Assembly (NCBI RefSeq): GCF_036894955.1
Contig: NZ_CP145905.1
Coordinates: 3,986,501-4,050,500 of the forward strand
DNA: 64,000 nt
Direction: 5' to 3'
Source: Paenibacillus sp. KS-LC4
GTDB taxonomy: Bacteria; Bacillota; Bacilli; Paenibacillales; Paenibacillaceae
Made by a program: the position numbers and the translations under genes
Shown here: piece after piece, positions 10,259-19,191 of the stretch
Layout: the number at the start of each line of letters is the position of its first letter
Position numbering within the stretch: the first letter of the stretch is position 1
The notes under the pieces: model-generated
What the model saw: only the letters and a program-made list of their open reading frames with translations
Databases searched by the model: none
Told to the model about the DNA's origin: nothing

Positions 10259-10291
10259 AGCAAAAAACACCCCTCGGAAGGGATGTTTTCG
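10259..10291 (-). terminator. Terminator of rpsU-yqeY
   Basis: A compact hairpin (AAAACA-CCCT / AGGG-TGTTTT with a CGGA loop on the plus strand) lies just after the yqeY stop and is followed on the minus strand by a T-rich run. The remaining 170 bases up to nfeD show no gene. Confidence 0.8.
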
Positions 10292-10304
10292 TCCGAACAT
10301 ATCG

Positions 10305-10748
10305 TTATTGCAGAAATTGTTGTACGAGCTGATTTACTAGTTTACCGTCAGCGCGCCCTTTTGTTTTAGGCAACAAGGCGCCCATGACTTTCCCCATCTC
10401 GGCTTTGGAAGAAGCACCGAGTTCATGGATGGTCTGCGTTACTATCGCTTTTATCTCTTCTTCGGTCAGCTGCGTGGGAAGGTATTGACTAATAATTTCA
10501 ATTTCTGCGTTAAGACCTGTTACCAGATCCTCACGGCCGGCTTTGCTAAATTCTTGGAGGGAATCTTTACGTTGTTTGATTTCACGACTTAGAATATCAA
10601 GCATTTCACTGTCGTCCAAAGGACGCTTCAAATCAATTTCCAAGTTTTTAGCTGACGCACGCATCATACGAATGGTTGTAAGCCGGAACTTGTCCTGATT
10701 CCTCATGGCCTGCTTCATATCGTCGTTCAATCTTTCGCTCAGGTTCAT
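10305..10748 (-). CDS. yqeY: GatB/YqeY domain protein
   Basis: A 147-residue helical protein of the GatB/YqeY family, related to the tRNA-binding tail of the GatB amidotransferase subunit. It probably binds tRNA or assists aminoacylation, but no precise reaction is established. Recognisable segments are MKQAMRNQDKFRLTTIRMM at 11-29, SQYLPTQLTEEEI near 103, and the C-terminal MGKVMGALLPKTKGRADG. It follows rpsU by 15 bases and shares its promoter, an arrangement conserved in Bacillota. Confidence 0.94.
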   Translation of the reverse strand: MNLSERLNDDMKQAMRNQDKFRLTTIRMMRASAKNLEIDLKRPLDDSEMLDILSREIKQRKDSLQEFSKAGREDLVTGLNAEIEIISQYLPTQLTEEEIKAIVTQTIHELGASSKAEMGKVMGALLPKTKGRADGKLVNQLVQQFLQ

Positions 10749-10763
10749 TATACTAAGAGCCTC

Positions 10764-10937
10764 CTAAAACTTTCTCTTACGAGCAGCCTCGGACTTCTTC
10801 TTACGCTTTACACTCGGCTTTTCATAATGTTTGCGTTTCTTAACCTCAGCCAACACGCCATCTTTAGCGATAGAACGTTTAAAGCGGCGAAGTGCAGAGT
10901 CAATGGTTTCATTTTTCTTAACCTTAGTTTCAGACAC
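10764..10937 (-). CDS. rpsU: 30S ribosomal protein S21
   Basis: S21 is a short, highly basic small-subunit protein near the platform, involved in initiation. The 57-residue product begins [18 protein letters not shown] and ends in a Lys/Arg-rich tail ([14 protein letters not shown]), as in the family. I chose the GTG at 10937, six bases after a GGAGGGAGGG ribosome site; an upstream in-frame ATG at 10982 would add 15 residues foreign to S21 and lies inside the promoter-leader region. It is first in the rpsU-yqeY operon. Confidence 0.95.
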   Translation of the reverse strand: MSETKVKKNETIDSALRRFKRSIAKDGVLAEVKKRKHYEKPSVKRKKKSEAARKRKF

Positions 10938-10997
10938 AAGTTTTCCCTCCCTCCGAAACAGACCGTCCAGAGCATTAAACACGGTTTATCAAACTCC

Positions 10998-11027
10998 ATT
11001 ATAAGTCAAAACAAAATACAGTGTCAA
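10998..11027 (-). promoter_or_regulatory. SigmaA promoter of rpsU-yqeY
   Basis: On the minus strand TTGACA (11022-11027) and TATAAT (10998-11003) are both perfect consensus hexamers separated by 18 bases. The -10 ends about 60 bases before the rpsU GTG. Confidence 0.85.
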
Positions 11028-11037
11028 CTCACTAATT

Positions 11038-12972
11038 TCACTCGTAAACAATGCCAAATCCGTTTTTCAAAATATCGTAGAACATCATATAAGTATCCCC
11101 ATTTGTCAGCTCTTTTACATTGAGTATTTGACCAATGATTTCCTCGCTAATCCAGCCACGGGAAATGAGATCCTTAAGCGCCGTTTCTCTCGTCGTATCG
11201 AGCCCAGCCGTCAGTGCCAGCATATAGGCCGCCTGCTCCAATGTCAAGGGGCCAGTCAATAAATCCCTCATATCCTTGAGCGCACCGTCAGGAAAACCGG
11301 AGAACTGGTCAGGATGCGCTTTTTTGAGCGTTCTAAGCTTGTTCAAATAGCGCCCAATGCTCATCGAGCCATCAAGGTCCCATGCCTCATTTGAATAGCT
11401 TCCAGATGTCATATACATGCTGGCCGCTGTCACAAGACCTTTATAGTCCTTGTGCTTCATGTAAGCAGGCTGTTCGAACTTCTCATACGTCAAGTCCATG
11501 CCCTGCTTAACGAGCTTCTTGCGCAGCTTGCTGATGAGCTCCTTCGATTGGGACAGCTCTCTGACCGTGATGTCGTTGCTAATGGCAAGGCTCGCCGCCG
11601 CTCCTGCAGCTTCTGCCGTCGCCATGCCTAACGGGATGACCCTTGCGCTGCCATGAGGAATGGTGTCAAAGCTGGCTGAGCGTCCGACTACAAGCAGCCC
11701 ATCGACTTTAAGTGGAACTAAGCTGCGGAAAGGAACGCCATATTGCATCGGGCTTAGCATAATGGTTCCCACATCGCTGTAGTTAATGCTTTGAATATCC
11801 ACATCGTAGGAGCCATAAGCGATTGCATCCCATTTATCCCGATTTTCCAGCACATCGGCCAGCGTCAGCCTGTATTCGCCATAAATATGCCTTGACTCTC
11901 TTATATACAGCTCTGATGCAGTACCCGCATAGTTCATATTGGCAAACTGTGGGTATGTCCTTTTTAAATAATCGACGATAAGCGGCGACTCTTTTTTGCC
12001 TACCTCCATGCCACGAGCTACCGAGGCGGGATCAAGCGGGTCAACATCGTATATTTGCATAGTATTAAATAACATCGTTTGATTGTTTTCCCTGCCAATA
12101 TTAAGACTGCGAATTTTCACCTTCTGGGGATCGCTTGGCGGATATTTTCTGGCATCGCCAAAGCCCCAAATACTCGTGCTATCCAACCCTAAGCCTTCCA
12201 GGCCTTTAAAATTCCGCCAAGCCTCGTTCGTCACGTTATCCATTCTGAACACGAGCGTAGCCGCCATCTTTGCCTTGCCTTCGCCAATATCCTGACGCCC
12301 AATGGAGTACGGCACGCCAGCGGCGGCGGCGATATCCGCATCCTGCGAGGCATCAATGACTACTTTTGCTGCAACCTTCTCGGCCTTGCCATCCGGTTTA
12401 ATAATCGACAGCCCCGTTAGCTGCATATTTGCACCGGACTGCTGCAAAATTGGCTCCATCTTCTGCACATGCATGAGCAAATCAATGTTTTGCTCCTGTT
12501 TAACCATTTTGTAAAAGACGTTGGCTGCCGTATGTGTATCGACCGAGCTGCCTTCTACCTGATCAAACCACTCCTGAAATAACCCTTCATTCAAAAACTT
12601 CGATTTGTGCAAATAGCGATAATACCACGGCTGATTTGGGGAATAATTCAAATCGAGCGTATTCAGCCCGCCCAGCGTCATTAATCCGCCCAAAATATCG
12701 CGGTCTCTGCCTTCAAGCAGCAGCACGCTTAGCCCATTTCTGGCTCCAGACACAGCAGCCATTATTCCTTCTGGATCGGTACCGACAACTATTAAATCAT
12801 AGCTCGACTTTACGGTTTCGACCGATTCAACTTTTGTAAAGGGGGCCTGAACGCGATCAATAGATAAACGATCGGTAGAAGCTGCTTTAAATTTATATAA
12901 ATAATAGCAACCGATCAGCATCAAAAAAGCGAGAGCAACGATCGTCAACACTTTATATTTCGTCTTCAACAA
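11038..12972 (-). CDS. FAD-dependent oxidoreductase, membrane- or lipid-anchored
   Basis: A 644-residue flavoprotein of the FAD_oxidored type, substrate unknown. After a hydrophobic N-terminus (about 8-22) ending in LIGC, which reads as a lipobox with Cys22, comes the Rossmann dinucleotide-binding segment LIVVGTDPEGIMAAVSGA near 60-77 with the downstream LLLEGRDR and GGLMTLGGLNT motifs. The second FAD contact is VVIDASQDADIAAAAGVPY near 207, and GLLVVGRSASFD sits further on. The C-terminal 150 residues look like a helical domain. It is not part of the B. subtilis order here and is followed by an exported deacetylase upstream, so a cell-surface role is possible. Confidence 0.82.
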   Translation of the reverse strand: MLKTKYKVLTIVALAFLMLIGCYYLYKFKAASTDRLSIDRVQAPFTKVESVETVKSSYDLIVVGTDPEGIMAAVSGARNGLSVLLLEGRDRDILGGLMTLGGLNTLDLNYSPNQPWYYRYLHKSKFLNEGLFQEWFDQVEGSSVDTHTAANVFYKMVKQEQNIDLLMHVQKMEPILQQSGANMQLTGLSIIKPDGKAEKVAAKVVIDASQDADIAAAAGVPYSIGRQDIGEGKAKMAATLVFRMDNVTNEAWRNFKGLEGLGLDSTSIWGFGDARKYPPSDPQKVKIRSLNIGRENNQTMLFNTMQIYDVDPLDPASVARGMEVGKKESPLIVDYLKRTYPQFANMNYAGTASELYIRESRHIYGEYRLTLADVLENRDKWDAIAYGSYDVDIQSINYSDVGTIMLSPMQYGVPFRSLVPLKVDGLLVVGRSASFDTIPHGSARVIPLGMATAEAAGAAASLAISNDITVRELSQSKELISKLRKKLVKQGMDLTYEKFEQPAYMKHKDYKGLVTAASMYMTSGSYSNEAWDLDGSMSIGRYLNKLRTLKKAHPDQFSGFPDGALKDMRDLLTGPLTLEQAAYMLALTAGLDTTRETALKDLISRGWISEEIIGQILNVKELTNGDTYMMFYDILKNGFGIVYE

Positions 12973-13045
12973 CTAAAATAACCTCCGAATTATTAATGCC
13001 GCCAAGCAGCAAGGCTTTCATTACTAGATGAATAAACCTCATTGT

Positions 13046-13085
13046 CCGTAAAAAGGCAGGCTCCCGCTTCTCATTAGGAGCCAGC
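13046..13085 (-). terminator. Terminator after the deacetylase gene
   Basis: GGCTCC (13059-13064) pairs with GGAGCC (13077-13082). On the minus strand the hairpin runs into TGCCTTTTT, a usable T tract, between the deacetylase stop and the flavoprotein gene. Confidence 0.6.
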
Positions 13086-13114
13086 GTCTCATGCGAATGC
13101 TGCGCCTTTGCTTA

Positions 13115-14044
13115 TTATTTCAAAATAGCTTCCGGATGAAGCAGCGTCCGCATATCCGTAGAAGAAGTAACGGTCAACCTCGGAACCATCATCGGGTCGG
13201 TTCCCGGCTCTGCAAAGCCGCTGCGTACGGAAAACGCCATCCGGTAACCATTTTCACGCAAATGATAAATAATCTGTGTGTTCGCCTCACCATACGGATA
13301 AGCAAAATAAGGCGAGTTAATGCCCAGCTCTTTTATCTGGTGAATATCATTCGTGATCAGACTGGCGTCTGCAAGCGAAGAATAGGCAATGCCGCAAACC
13401 GCCGTCCCTTTTTTGTGTAGATCATAGGTGTGGCTGTGATAATCAAATACGTCGCTCGACGCTTTCATTTCCTCCGTGGAAAGAAAGCTTGTTTTTTTCG
13501 AATCGAATGCTGCCGTCCTTTGCTGAATATGGGTTCCAACAACAAACATCGTCGCGTGAAAACCATATTTCTTCAAAATAGGATATGCATAAACAATATT
13601 GTTTTGATATCCATCATCGAACGTAATAACGACCGATTTTTCCGGCAACACACCTTCGCCATTTATATATTTCTCGAGCTGCTCCATCGTCGCTGTCTTA
13701 TAGCCATTCGTGTGCAAATATTCCATCCCCTGCTCAAACGATTCCAAACTAATCATGGAATGGTTGTCCGGCTCGCTAATGTCAGCCTTTGGAGCAATGT
13801 AGTGGTACATCAATACGGGTACCCGTTCAGCATTGTCCGCCAGCGTCAACGCTTTTGCATCCAGCAGCGGCTGTTTTGCTTGCTTGTGCGTCATAATAAA
13901 CGCTCGATTTTTGGCTAACTCCCAAGAGGTGCAGATTTTTTTCGTAACAACCGTACCTGGATGGGCTACTGCGGTAGCATAGGCGGCGATTAGAAGGACA
14001 AATGACAATAGGCCGGCAGCGATATATTTTCGGGAACGGGACAT
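13115..14044 (-). CDS. Exported polysaccharide deacetylase, carbohydrate esterase 4 family
   Basis: A NodB-homology deacetylase that should remove N- or O-acetyl groups from a cell-surface glycan. The 309-residue product has an N-terminal signal or anchor (about 8-28), VLMYHYI near 78, the catalytic and metal motif TFDDGY, the second metal motif HSHTYDLH, FAYPYG and a late PRLTV segment. The order of motifs resembles the PgaB/IcaB-like branch. The start at 14044 follows an AAAGGAG site by 5 bases, giving MSRSRKY; the longer frame from 14059 lacks a ribosome site. Substrate cannot be told from sequence. Confidence 0.9.
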   Translation of the reverse strand: MSRSRKYIAAGLLSFVLLIAAYATAVAHPGTVVTKKICTSWELAKNRAFIMTHKQAKQPLLDAKALTLADNAERVPVLMYHYIAPKADISEPDNHSMISLESFEQGMEYLHTNGYKTATMEQLEKYINGEGVLPEKSVVITFDDGYQNNIVYAYPILKKYGFHATMFVVGTHIQQRTAAFDSKKTSFLSTEEMKASSDVFDYHSHTYDLHKKGTAVCGIAYSSLADASLITNDIHQIKELGINSPYFAYPYGEANTQIIYHLRENGYRMAFSVRSGFAEPGTDPMMVPRLTVTSSTDMRTLLHPEAILK

Positions 14045-14087
14045 ACAAACTCCTTTCAAAAGCCTTTATTGCATGTTCAGCTTTGCC

Positions 14088-14432
14088 TTATCTCGCATTT
14101 AGCGGGCCCAGCTTCTGCCCTCCGAGCAAGTGGAAATGCAAATGATACACAACTTGGCCGCCATCGCTATTCACATTGTTAATTAAACGGTAGCCAGATT
14201 CGGCAACACCCTGCTCGATCGCAATTTGACGTGCAGCTGTGAACAGCTCAGCCATTACAGCATCGTCGTCTGCTGTTACATCATTCATTGTGGCAATATG
14301 CTTTTTGGGAATGATTAAAATATGTACAGACGCTTCCGGGTTAATATCTTTAAAAGCAATGACGGTATCCGACTCATACACTTTAGTTGACGGCAATGTA
14401 CCTTCGACAATTTTACAAAAAATGCAATCCAT
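14088..14432 (-). CDS. HIT family nucleotide-binding protein
   Basis: A histidine-triad protein of the HINT branch, which hydrolyses nucleoside phosphoramidates. The 114 residues start MDCIFCKIVEG with the usual N-terminal cysteines, contain the HILIIPKKHI strand at 37-46 and end with the His97-x-His99-x-His101 triad (HLHFH) followed by GGQKLG. It lies upstream of the deacetylase with a 43-base gap. The natural substrate is unknown. Confidence 0.94.
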   Translation of the reverse strand: MDCIFCKIVEGTLPSTKVYESDTVIAFKDINPEASVHILIIPKKHIATMNDVTADDDAVMAELFTAARQIAIEQGVAESGYRLINNVNSDGGQVVYHLHFHLLGGQKLGPLNAR

Positions 14433-14572
14433 TTAAAACTCCCCCTAAATTATGTTATACAATCTTATTCCATCATAACGGAATGAGCAAAGCTCGTCCA
14501 ATCCTCCTCAAATCCCTTCAGTCTTCCTATAGGAGAAAAGATGGAGCGGCATCGCTTATTGACGGCTCGCAG

Positions 14573-15190
14573 CTATGGCAGCCGGGCATCTGTGTGTTCG
14601 CCTATCGCTTGCTCCAGCTTATCCGCAATTTCCAGCCAGTTGGTGTAGCCATTGCCGATTTGAATGGACAAGCTTCTGCTTTCCAATGCATCTGTATTAA
14701 AACCCATTACTGCTTCCAGCTGCTTGCTGAATGCCTGCCCAAGCTTCGTCAGATAAGCCTGCTCGGCTGCCGTTAGGGCACCCTCATGACCGCCGACCTT
14801 GCCCAGCGACTGCTGTACTGCGTTAAAATAAGCTTCCAGCTTGCCGCTAGCAAACTCCGTGCCCTTATACTGATGCGCTTCCTTCAAATAACCTATCACA
14901 TGATCCACATGACGAAAAGCAGCGCCAGCATTGAATTTGGCCTCATTGCGCTCCAAAAGCTCTGCTGATTTCCCCAGCTTCTCAAGCTCAGGCAATACCT
15001 CATTATAAAATGCTGCGGCGCCGATGGCGTCTGTTGTGACACGCTGCCCGGTCTCATATTTTTTTTCTTGAATGTTGGACAAATATTGCGAGTATAAAAA
15101 CATATTTCCATTAAGGCTGCACACCAGCAGCACGATAGTGATTGCCAATGCAATCGGCTTTTTCTTCGGCGGTTGTTGCTCTACTGACAC
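14573..15190 (-). CDS. Hypothetical membrane-anchored helical protein
   Basis: No family recognised. The 205-residue product has a short basic, proline-containing N-terminus (PPKKKP), one membrane helix at about 13-32, and an outside domain predicted to be almost wholly helical, rich in Glu, Lys, Ala and Leu. There are no cysteines after the anchor. It lies between addA (86 bases upstream) and the HIT gene. A cell-surface or envelope-sensing role is possible, but nothing in the sequence proves it. Confidence 0.75.
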   Translation of the reverse strand: MSVEQQPPKKKPIALAITIVLLVCSLNGNMFLYSQYLSNIQEKKYETGQRVTTDAIGAAAFYNEVLPELEKLGKSAELLERNEAKFNAGAAFRHVDHVIGYLKEAHQYKGTEFASGKLEAYFNAVQQSLGKVGGHEGALTAAEQAYLTKLGQAFSKQLEAVMGFNTDALESRSLSIQIGNGYTNWLEIADKLEQAIGEHTDARLP

Positions 15191-15276
15191 GCTTTCTTCC
15201 CCCTAAAGTTAAATCGCCTTACTATTTATAATTACAGCAATTGGCAACTCTTCGCCATAAAGGCGCTGCTCCATCT

Positions 15277-18200
15277 TCAACGAAGTCGCACCGACTGGCC
15301 GCCATCAAAAAAGAACACATGGCATTCGGCAACTTTGCGAAGCAAAACGGCCTCAAGCGCTTCCGCATAAAGCTCCAGCTGAAACCGATGGCGCTCCGCG
15401 GCCTCCTCCCATTGCTGATTAATGATCCGATCCGTTTTATAATCAACCAGCACCAATCCATGCTGATCCTCAAATACGCAGTCCACCACGCCTTGAATTA
15501 AAATCTGCTCGTCCTTTGCTTCGTCAGCAACGGAAGGGTGCACCCGCGAGGCAGACAGCATGCAGCTGAATGGCACCTCGCGTTTGACCTCACCAGCTGC
15601 AAGCAGGCGCAAGCCGAGGGGGCTTGCGAAAAAAGCCGCAATGCTCTTGGCATCAATAACCTCCGCCTGGCGCGGTGTCAAGAGCTTGCGCTCTACCATG
15701 CCGTGGACCGTCTTCATCACGACGTCCCCGTCAACTGTGGCATGAAGCGGTATATGCTGCATGACAAGGTGATTGACAGAGCCTTTCTCCGCCGCTGTAA
15801 GTGAAATCTGCTCCATAAACCGCGGACGGCGCAAACGGAAGGACCCTCTAGGAGCTCGCTGTAGGTCCATGCTATTATTCGCTTCACCTTGCTCACTTGC
15901 GACAACCGTGTCAAACAAAGGAGCGGCTTCGTGGTCAGTAAGAGCTTCACCATGAAGACGCTTGATCTCAGTAACAGACGTTTTGGCAGGCAAAAGTGTT
16001 GCAGCTAGCTGAGAATAATGAAAATCCATTCGCTCGCATAGCTCGCTGTCCTGCTCCTCCGGCTGCAGCTCTAGCTGCGCCAGCGAAAGAACGCCTTGCA
16101 GCCGCAGCTCCCTCTCCTCAAGACCCTCATTTGGCTGGAGAGCTGCTGCTGCTTCACTGCTGAATAATGCCGCTGCAACAAAGCCTGCTCGCCATTCCAT
16201 TCTTGTCATGCCGGTTAGCTGATTTATTTCCTCTGTATCCTGCTTCTCAAAGCTTGATGCGGCGAGCGGTCCAAGCCAATCTAAAAAAGTCGATGCCGAT
16301 GCCAGTTTAAAATCTGGTATGCTGCCGCTTGCATCAACAGCTGCCAGCCAGCCCGGCAGCTTCTTAGCTGCATCTGAAACCGTACCGACCAGAAACATTT
16401 TTTCCTTTGGACGGGTGAGAGCCACATATAAAATCCGCATTTCCTCAGCCAGCATTTCCATGCGCAGCCTGCGGCGGATGGCTAGAAATGGCAATGTCGG
16501 ATAGCTGACACGCTGCTGTGGATTGACAAATCGCGGTCCAAATCCGAGCTGCTTATGGCGCAAAAAAGCACTCCGCAAATCCTGCTGGTTAAATGACTTG
16601 CCGAGACCTGCCGTAAACACGACGGGAAACTCCAGCCCTTTGCTCTTGTGGATCGACATAATACGGACGACATTTTCCTGTTCGCCGAGCGCCCTTGCCG
16701 TGCCAAGATCCCCTCCGCTATCGCGCATTCGTTCCACAAAACGCAAAAACCGGAACAAGCCCCGGAAAGAGGTGGCCTCGTAGCCGCGAGCACGGTCATG
16801 CAAGGCGCGTAAATTCGCTTGGCGCTGCGTGCCGCCAGGAAGACCGCCAGCAAAATCATAATAGGCGGTTTCACGGTAAATACGCCAAATGAGGTCAGCG
16901 AGTGCTCCCTGTCTGGCCTCGCTGCGCCAGCGCTCCAGCTGCGCGAGAAACTGGGTCAGCTTCTGGCGCAGCGCCTCTGGAAGCGTCAGGCTGCCTTCGG
17001 CAGCTAGCAGCGCTTCAAAATAGCTGACACCGGGCTTTTCAATTCTTATGAGCGCCAGCTCCTCGGCATTGAGGCCGAAAATAGGAGAGCGCAGCGTACC
17101 TGCGAGCGGGATATCCTGATACGGATTGTCAATGACACGAAGCAGGGACAATATCGTCTGCACTTCAATGGCATCAAAATAGCCGCTGCTTAGCTCGGCA
17201 TAAGCAGGTACTCCATCAGCTTGCAGCTCCTCGATGATAATAGGCGCCCACTGCGATGTCGCGCGCAGCAAAATCACGATATCCCGCCATTCCAAAGGAC
17301 GGCTCCGTTTGCTTTTGCCATCATAAACGCGATAGCCGCTGTCCATAAGCGATTGGATTTTACGGGCAATCAGCCGGCCTTCCAGTTGGGCTGTCTGCAA
17401 ATCCTCCGCAGACTCAGCAGCATCTTGCCCCTCCTCCTCATCCTCTGGCTGTACTGTATCTTCCACAACGACAGAGCCAGCCTTATCAATGACAATCATC
17501 TCTACTTCGTATGCACCCGTTTCCTCTGCTGCTGGATAAGAAGCGCCGCATACAAGCTCTGCGCGCTGATCATAATCCATTTCGGCTACGGACTCACGCA
17601 TAATGCCGCGAAATACATCATTGACGCCGTCAACTACCTCTTGTCGGCTGCGGAAGTTGCGCGCCAGATCAATGCGCAAGCCTGCTGATTGGTCATCGGA
17701 AGCAGCAGCTTGAGCTATTGACGATGCAGGAGTTGCAGCTTCTTTATCCGCTTCATCCATGCCCGAAGCGGCAGTCTGTACGGCGTAGCTTTTGTATTTA
17801 TGCATAAATAGATTGGGCTCCGCAAGCCGGAAGCGGTAAATGCTTTGCTTCACATCGCCAACCATAAAACGGTTCCCCGCTCCAGGTCTTGAGATAAGCG
17901 TTACAATCGCTTCCTGCACCATATTCATGTCCTGATATTCATCAAGCAAAATTTCATCGAATTGGTTCTGGTATTCTAGCGCCGCATTTGAAGGCAAGGT
18001 CTGCTCTACGGACGAGTGTTCCGTACGCAATATACGCAGGCAATAATGCTCCAGATCGCCAAAATCAAGCAGCCCCTTCTCCCGTTTTGCTGCCTCATAC
18101 CTTTTGCCAAAATCAATAATGAGCTCGCTCAGCGCTGCCATTAATGGAGCCAGCTCCCGCAGCTCCTCCAAAAACTGTTCCGGTGTCCGTCCGAACAGCT

Positions 18201-19191
18201 CATCGGCTAATGTGCTGAGCAGCTTTTTGGCACCATCCCGCAAATCTTTCGCCTGCTCTTGCAGTGTTTTGTCATATTCGTCGCCGCGCATCGCCTTTAA
18301 CTTTCCAAATTCCACCGAATGGAACGGCTCAAACCATTGCTCCCAAGGGCTTCCGTGTACGGCAGTCTTGAGCATATGGACAAGTGCCAGATCCTCCTCG
18401 AAATTGGCAGCATAAGGCGCTGGCCCAGCAGGCTCGCGCGTTAAATCAAGCCCCTTGCGCAGCAGCGACTCCGCACCGGCAAGCGCCAGCTCCACATCGG
18501 CCCGCAAGCTGGCAACCCAGCTGCTGTGCTGAAGCTCAGCTGCATTTTGCAGATTAAAGCTTTGAGCCGTTTCACGCAGCCACGCTTCAGGCCATGGATG
18601 GCTTTGCGCGAAAGCATACAGATCCTGTACGAGCTTGTACAGCGGCTCATCGCCGCGTTCTCCGCCCAGTCGATCCGCCAGCGCCAGAAAAGCGCCGCCG
18701 TCGCCAAAATCGGCATCAGCCTCGTCATACTTTTCCTCGAAAAGCTGATCCAGCACCTCCATCCGCAGCAGCTCGCTCTCTGTCTCATTGGCGATGCGAA
18801 AGCCGGGATCAAGCCCAATCAGCGGATAATAACGGCGAATAACATCGAGACAAAAGGAATGAAGTGTCGTGATCGACGACCTGTTCATCAGTGCGAGCTG
18901 ACGCCGCAAATGCTCAGATTCTGGCTGGCGATCCAGCTCCTTCTCCAGCGCTAGGCGAATCCGCTCCTTCATTTCCGCAGCTGCCGCTTTCGTAAAAGTC
19001 GCAACGAGCAAGCGGTCCACATCGGTCGAGGAAGAAATTTTGCGAATGATGCGCTCCACCAGCACAGCCGTTTTGCCAGAGCCAGCAGCAGCAGCTACAA
19101 GGATGTTGGAGCCTTCCGTTACAATGGCGCTCCACTGCTCATCGGTCCAGGTGCTGCCTTCTGGCTTAATGGCCTTTATCACTTCCGTCAT
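15277..19191 (-). CDS. addA: ATP-dependent helicase-nuclease subunit A
   Basis: AddA is the UvrD-type 3'-5' helicase and nuclease subunit of AddAB, which processes double-strand breaks for RecA loading. The 1304-residue product shows Walker A AAAGSGKT at about 35-42, DEYQDMN (motif II), GDVKQSIYRFR (motif III), HKSKGLEFPVV (motif V), VALTRPKEK (motif VI) and the C-terminal nuclease motif VLVDYKTD. I chose the ATG at 19191; the frame extends 64 codons upstream but that stretch lies inside addB. It overlaps addB by 26 bases, so the subunits are translationally linked. Confidence 0.97.
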   Translation of the reverse strand: MTEVIKAIKPEGSTWTDEQWSAIVTEGSNILVAAAAGSGKTAVLVERIIRKISSSTDVDRLLVATFTKAAAAEMKERIRLALEKELDRQPESEHLRRQLALMNRSSITTLHSFCLDVIRRYYPLIGLDPGFRIANETESELLRMEVLDQLFEEKYDEADADFGDGGAFLALADRLGGERGDEPLYKLVQDLYAFAQSHPWPEAWLRETAQSFNLQNAAELQHSSWVASLRADVELALAGAESLLRKGLDLTREPAGPAPYAANFEEDLALVHMLKTAVHGSPWEQWFEPFHSVEFGKLKAMRGDEYDKTLQEQAKDLRDGAKKLLSTLADELFGRTPEQFLEELRELAPLMAALSELIIDFGKRYEAAKREKGLLDFGDLEHYCLRILRTEHSSVEQTLPSNAALEYQNQFDEILLDEYQDMNMVQEAIVTLISRPGAGNRFMVGDVKQSIYRFRLAEPNLFMHKYKSYAVQTAASGMDEADKEAATPASSIAQAAASDDQSAGLRIDLARNFRSRQEVVDGVNDVFRGIMRESVAEMDYDQRAELVCGASYPAAEETGAYEVEMIVIDKAGSVVVEDTVQPEDEEEGQDAAESAEDLQTAQLEGRLIARKIQSLMDSGYRVYDGKSKRSRPLEWRDIVILLRATSQWAPIIIEELQADGVPAYAELSSGYFDAIEVQTILSLLRVIDNPYQDIPLAGTLRSPIFGLNAEELALIRIEKPGVSYFEALLAAEGSLTLPEALRQKLTQFLAQLERWRSEARQGALADLIWRIYRETAYYDFAGGLPGGTQRQANLRALHDRARGYEATSFRGLFRFLRFVERMRDSGGDLGTARALGEQENVVRIMSIHKSKGLEFPVVFTAGLGKSFNQQDLRSAFLRHKQLGFGPRFVNPQQRVSYPTLPFLAIRRRLRMEMLAEEMRILYVALTRPKEKMFLVGTVSDAAKKLPGWLAAVDASGSIPDFKLASASTFLDWLGPLAASSFEKQDTEEINQLTGMTRMEWRAGFVAAALFSSEAAAALQPNEGLEERELRLQGVLSLAQLELQPEEQDSELCERMDFHYSQLAATLLPAKTSVTEIKRLHGEALTDHEAAPLFDTVVASEQGEANNSMDLQRAPRGSFRLRRPRFMEQISLTAAEKGSVNHLVMQHIPLHATVDGDVVMKTVHGMVERKLLTPRQAEVIDAKSIAAFFASPLGLRLLAAGEVKREVPFSCMLSASRVHPSVADEAKDEQILIQGVVDCVFEDQHGLVLVDYKTDRIINQQWEEAAERHRFQLELYAEALEAVLLRKVAECHVFFFDGGQSVRLR

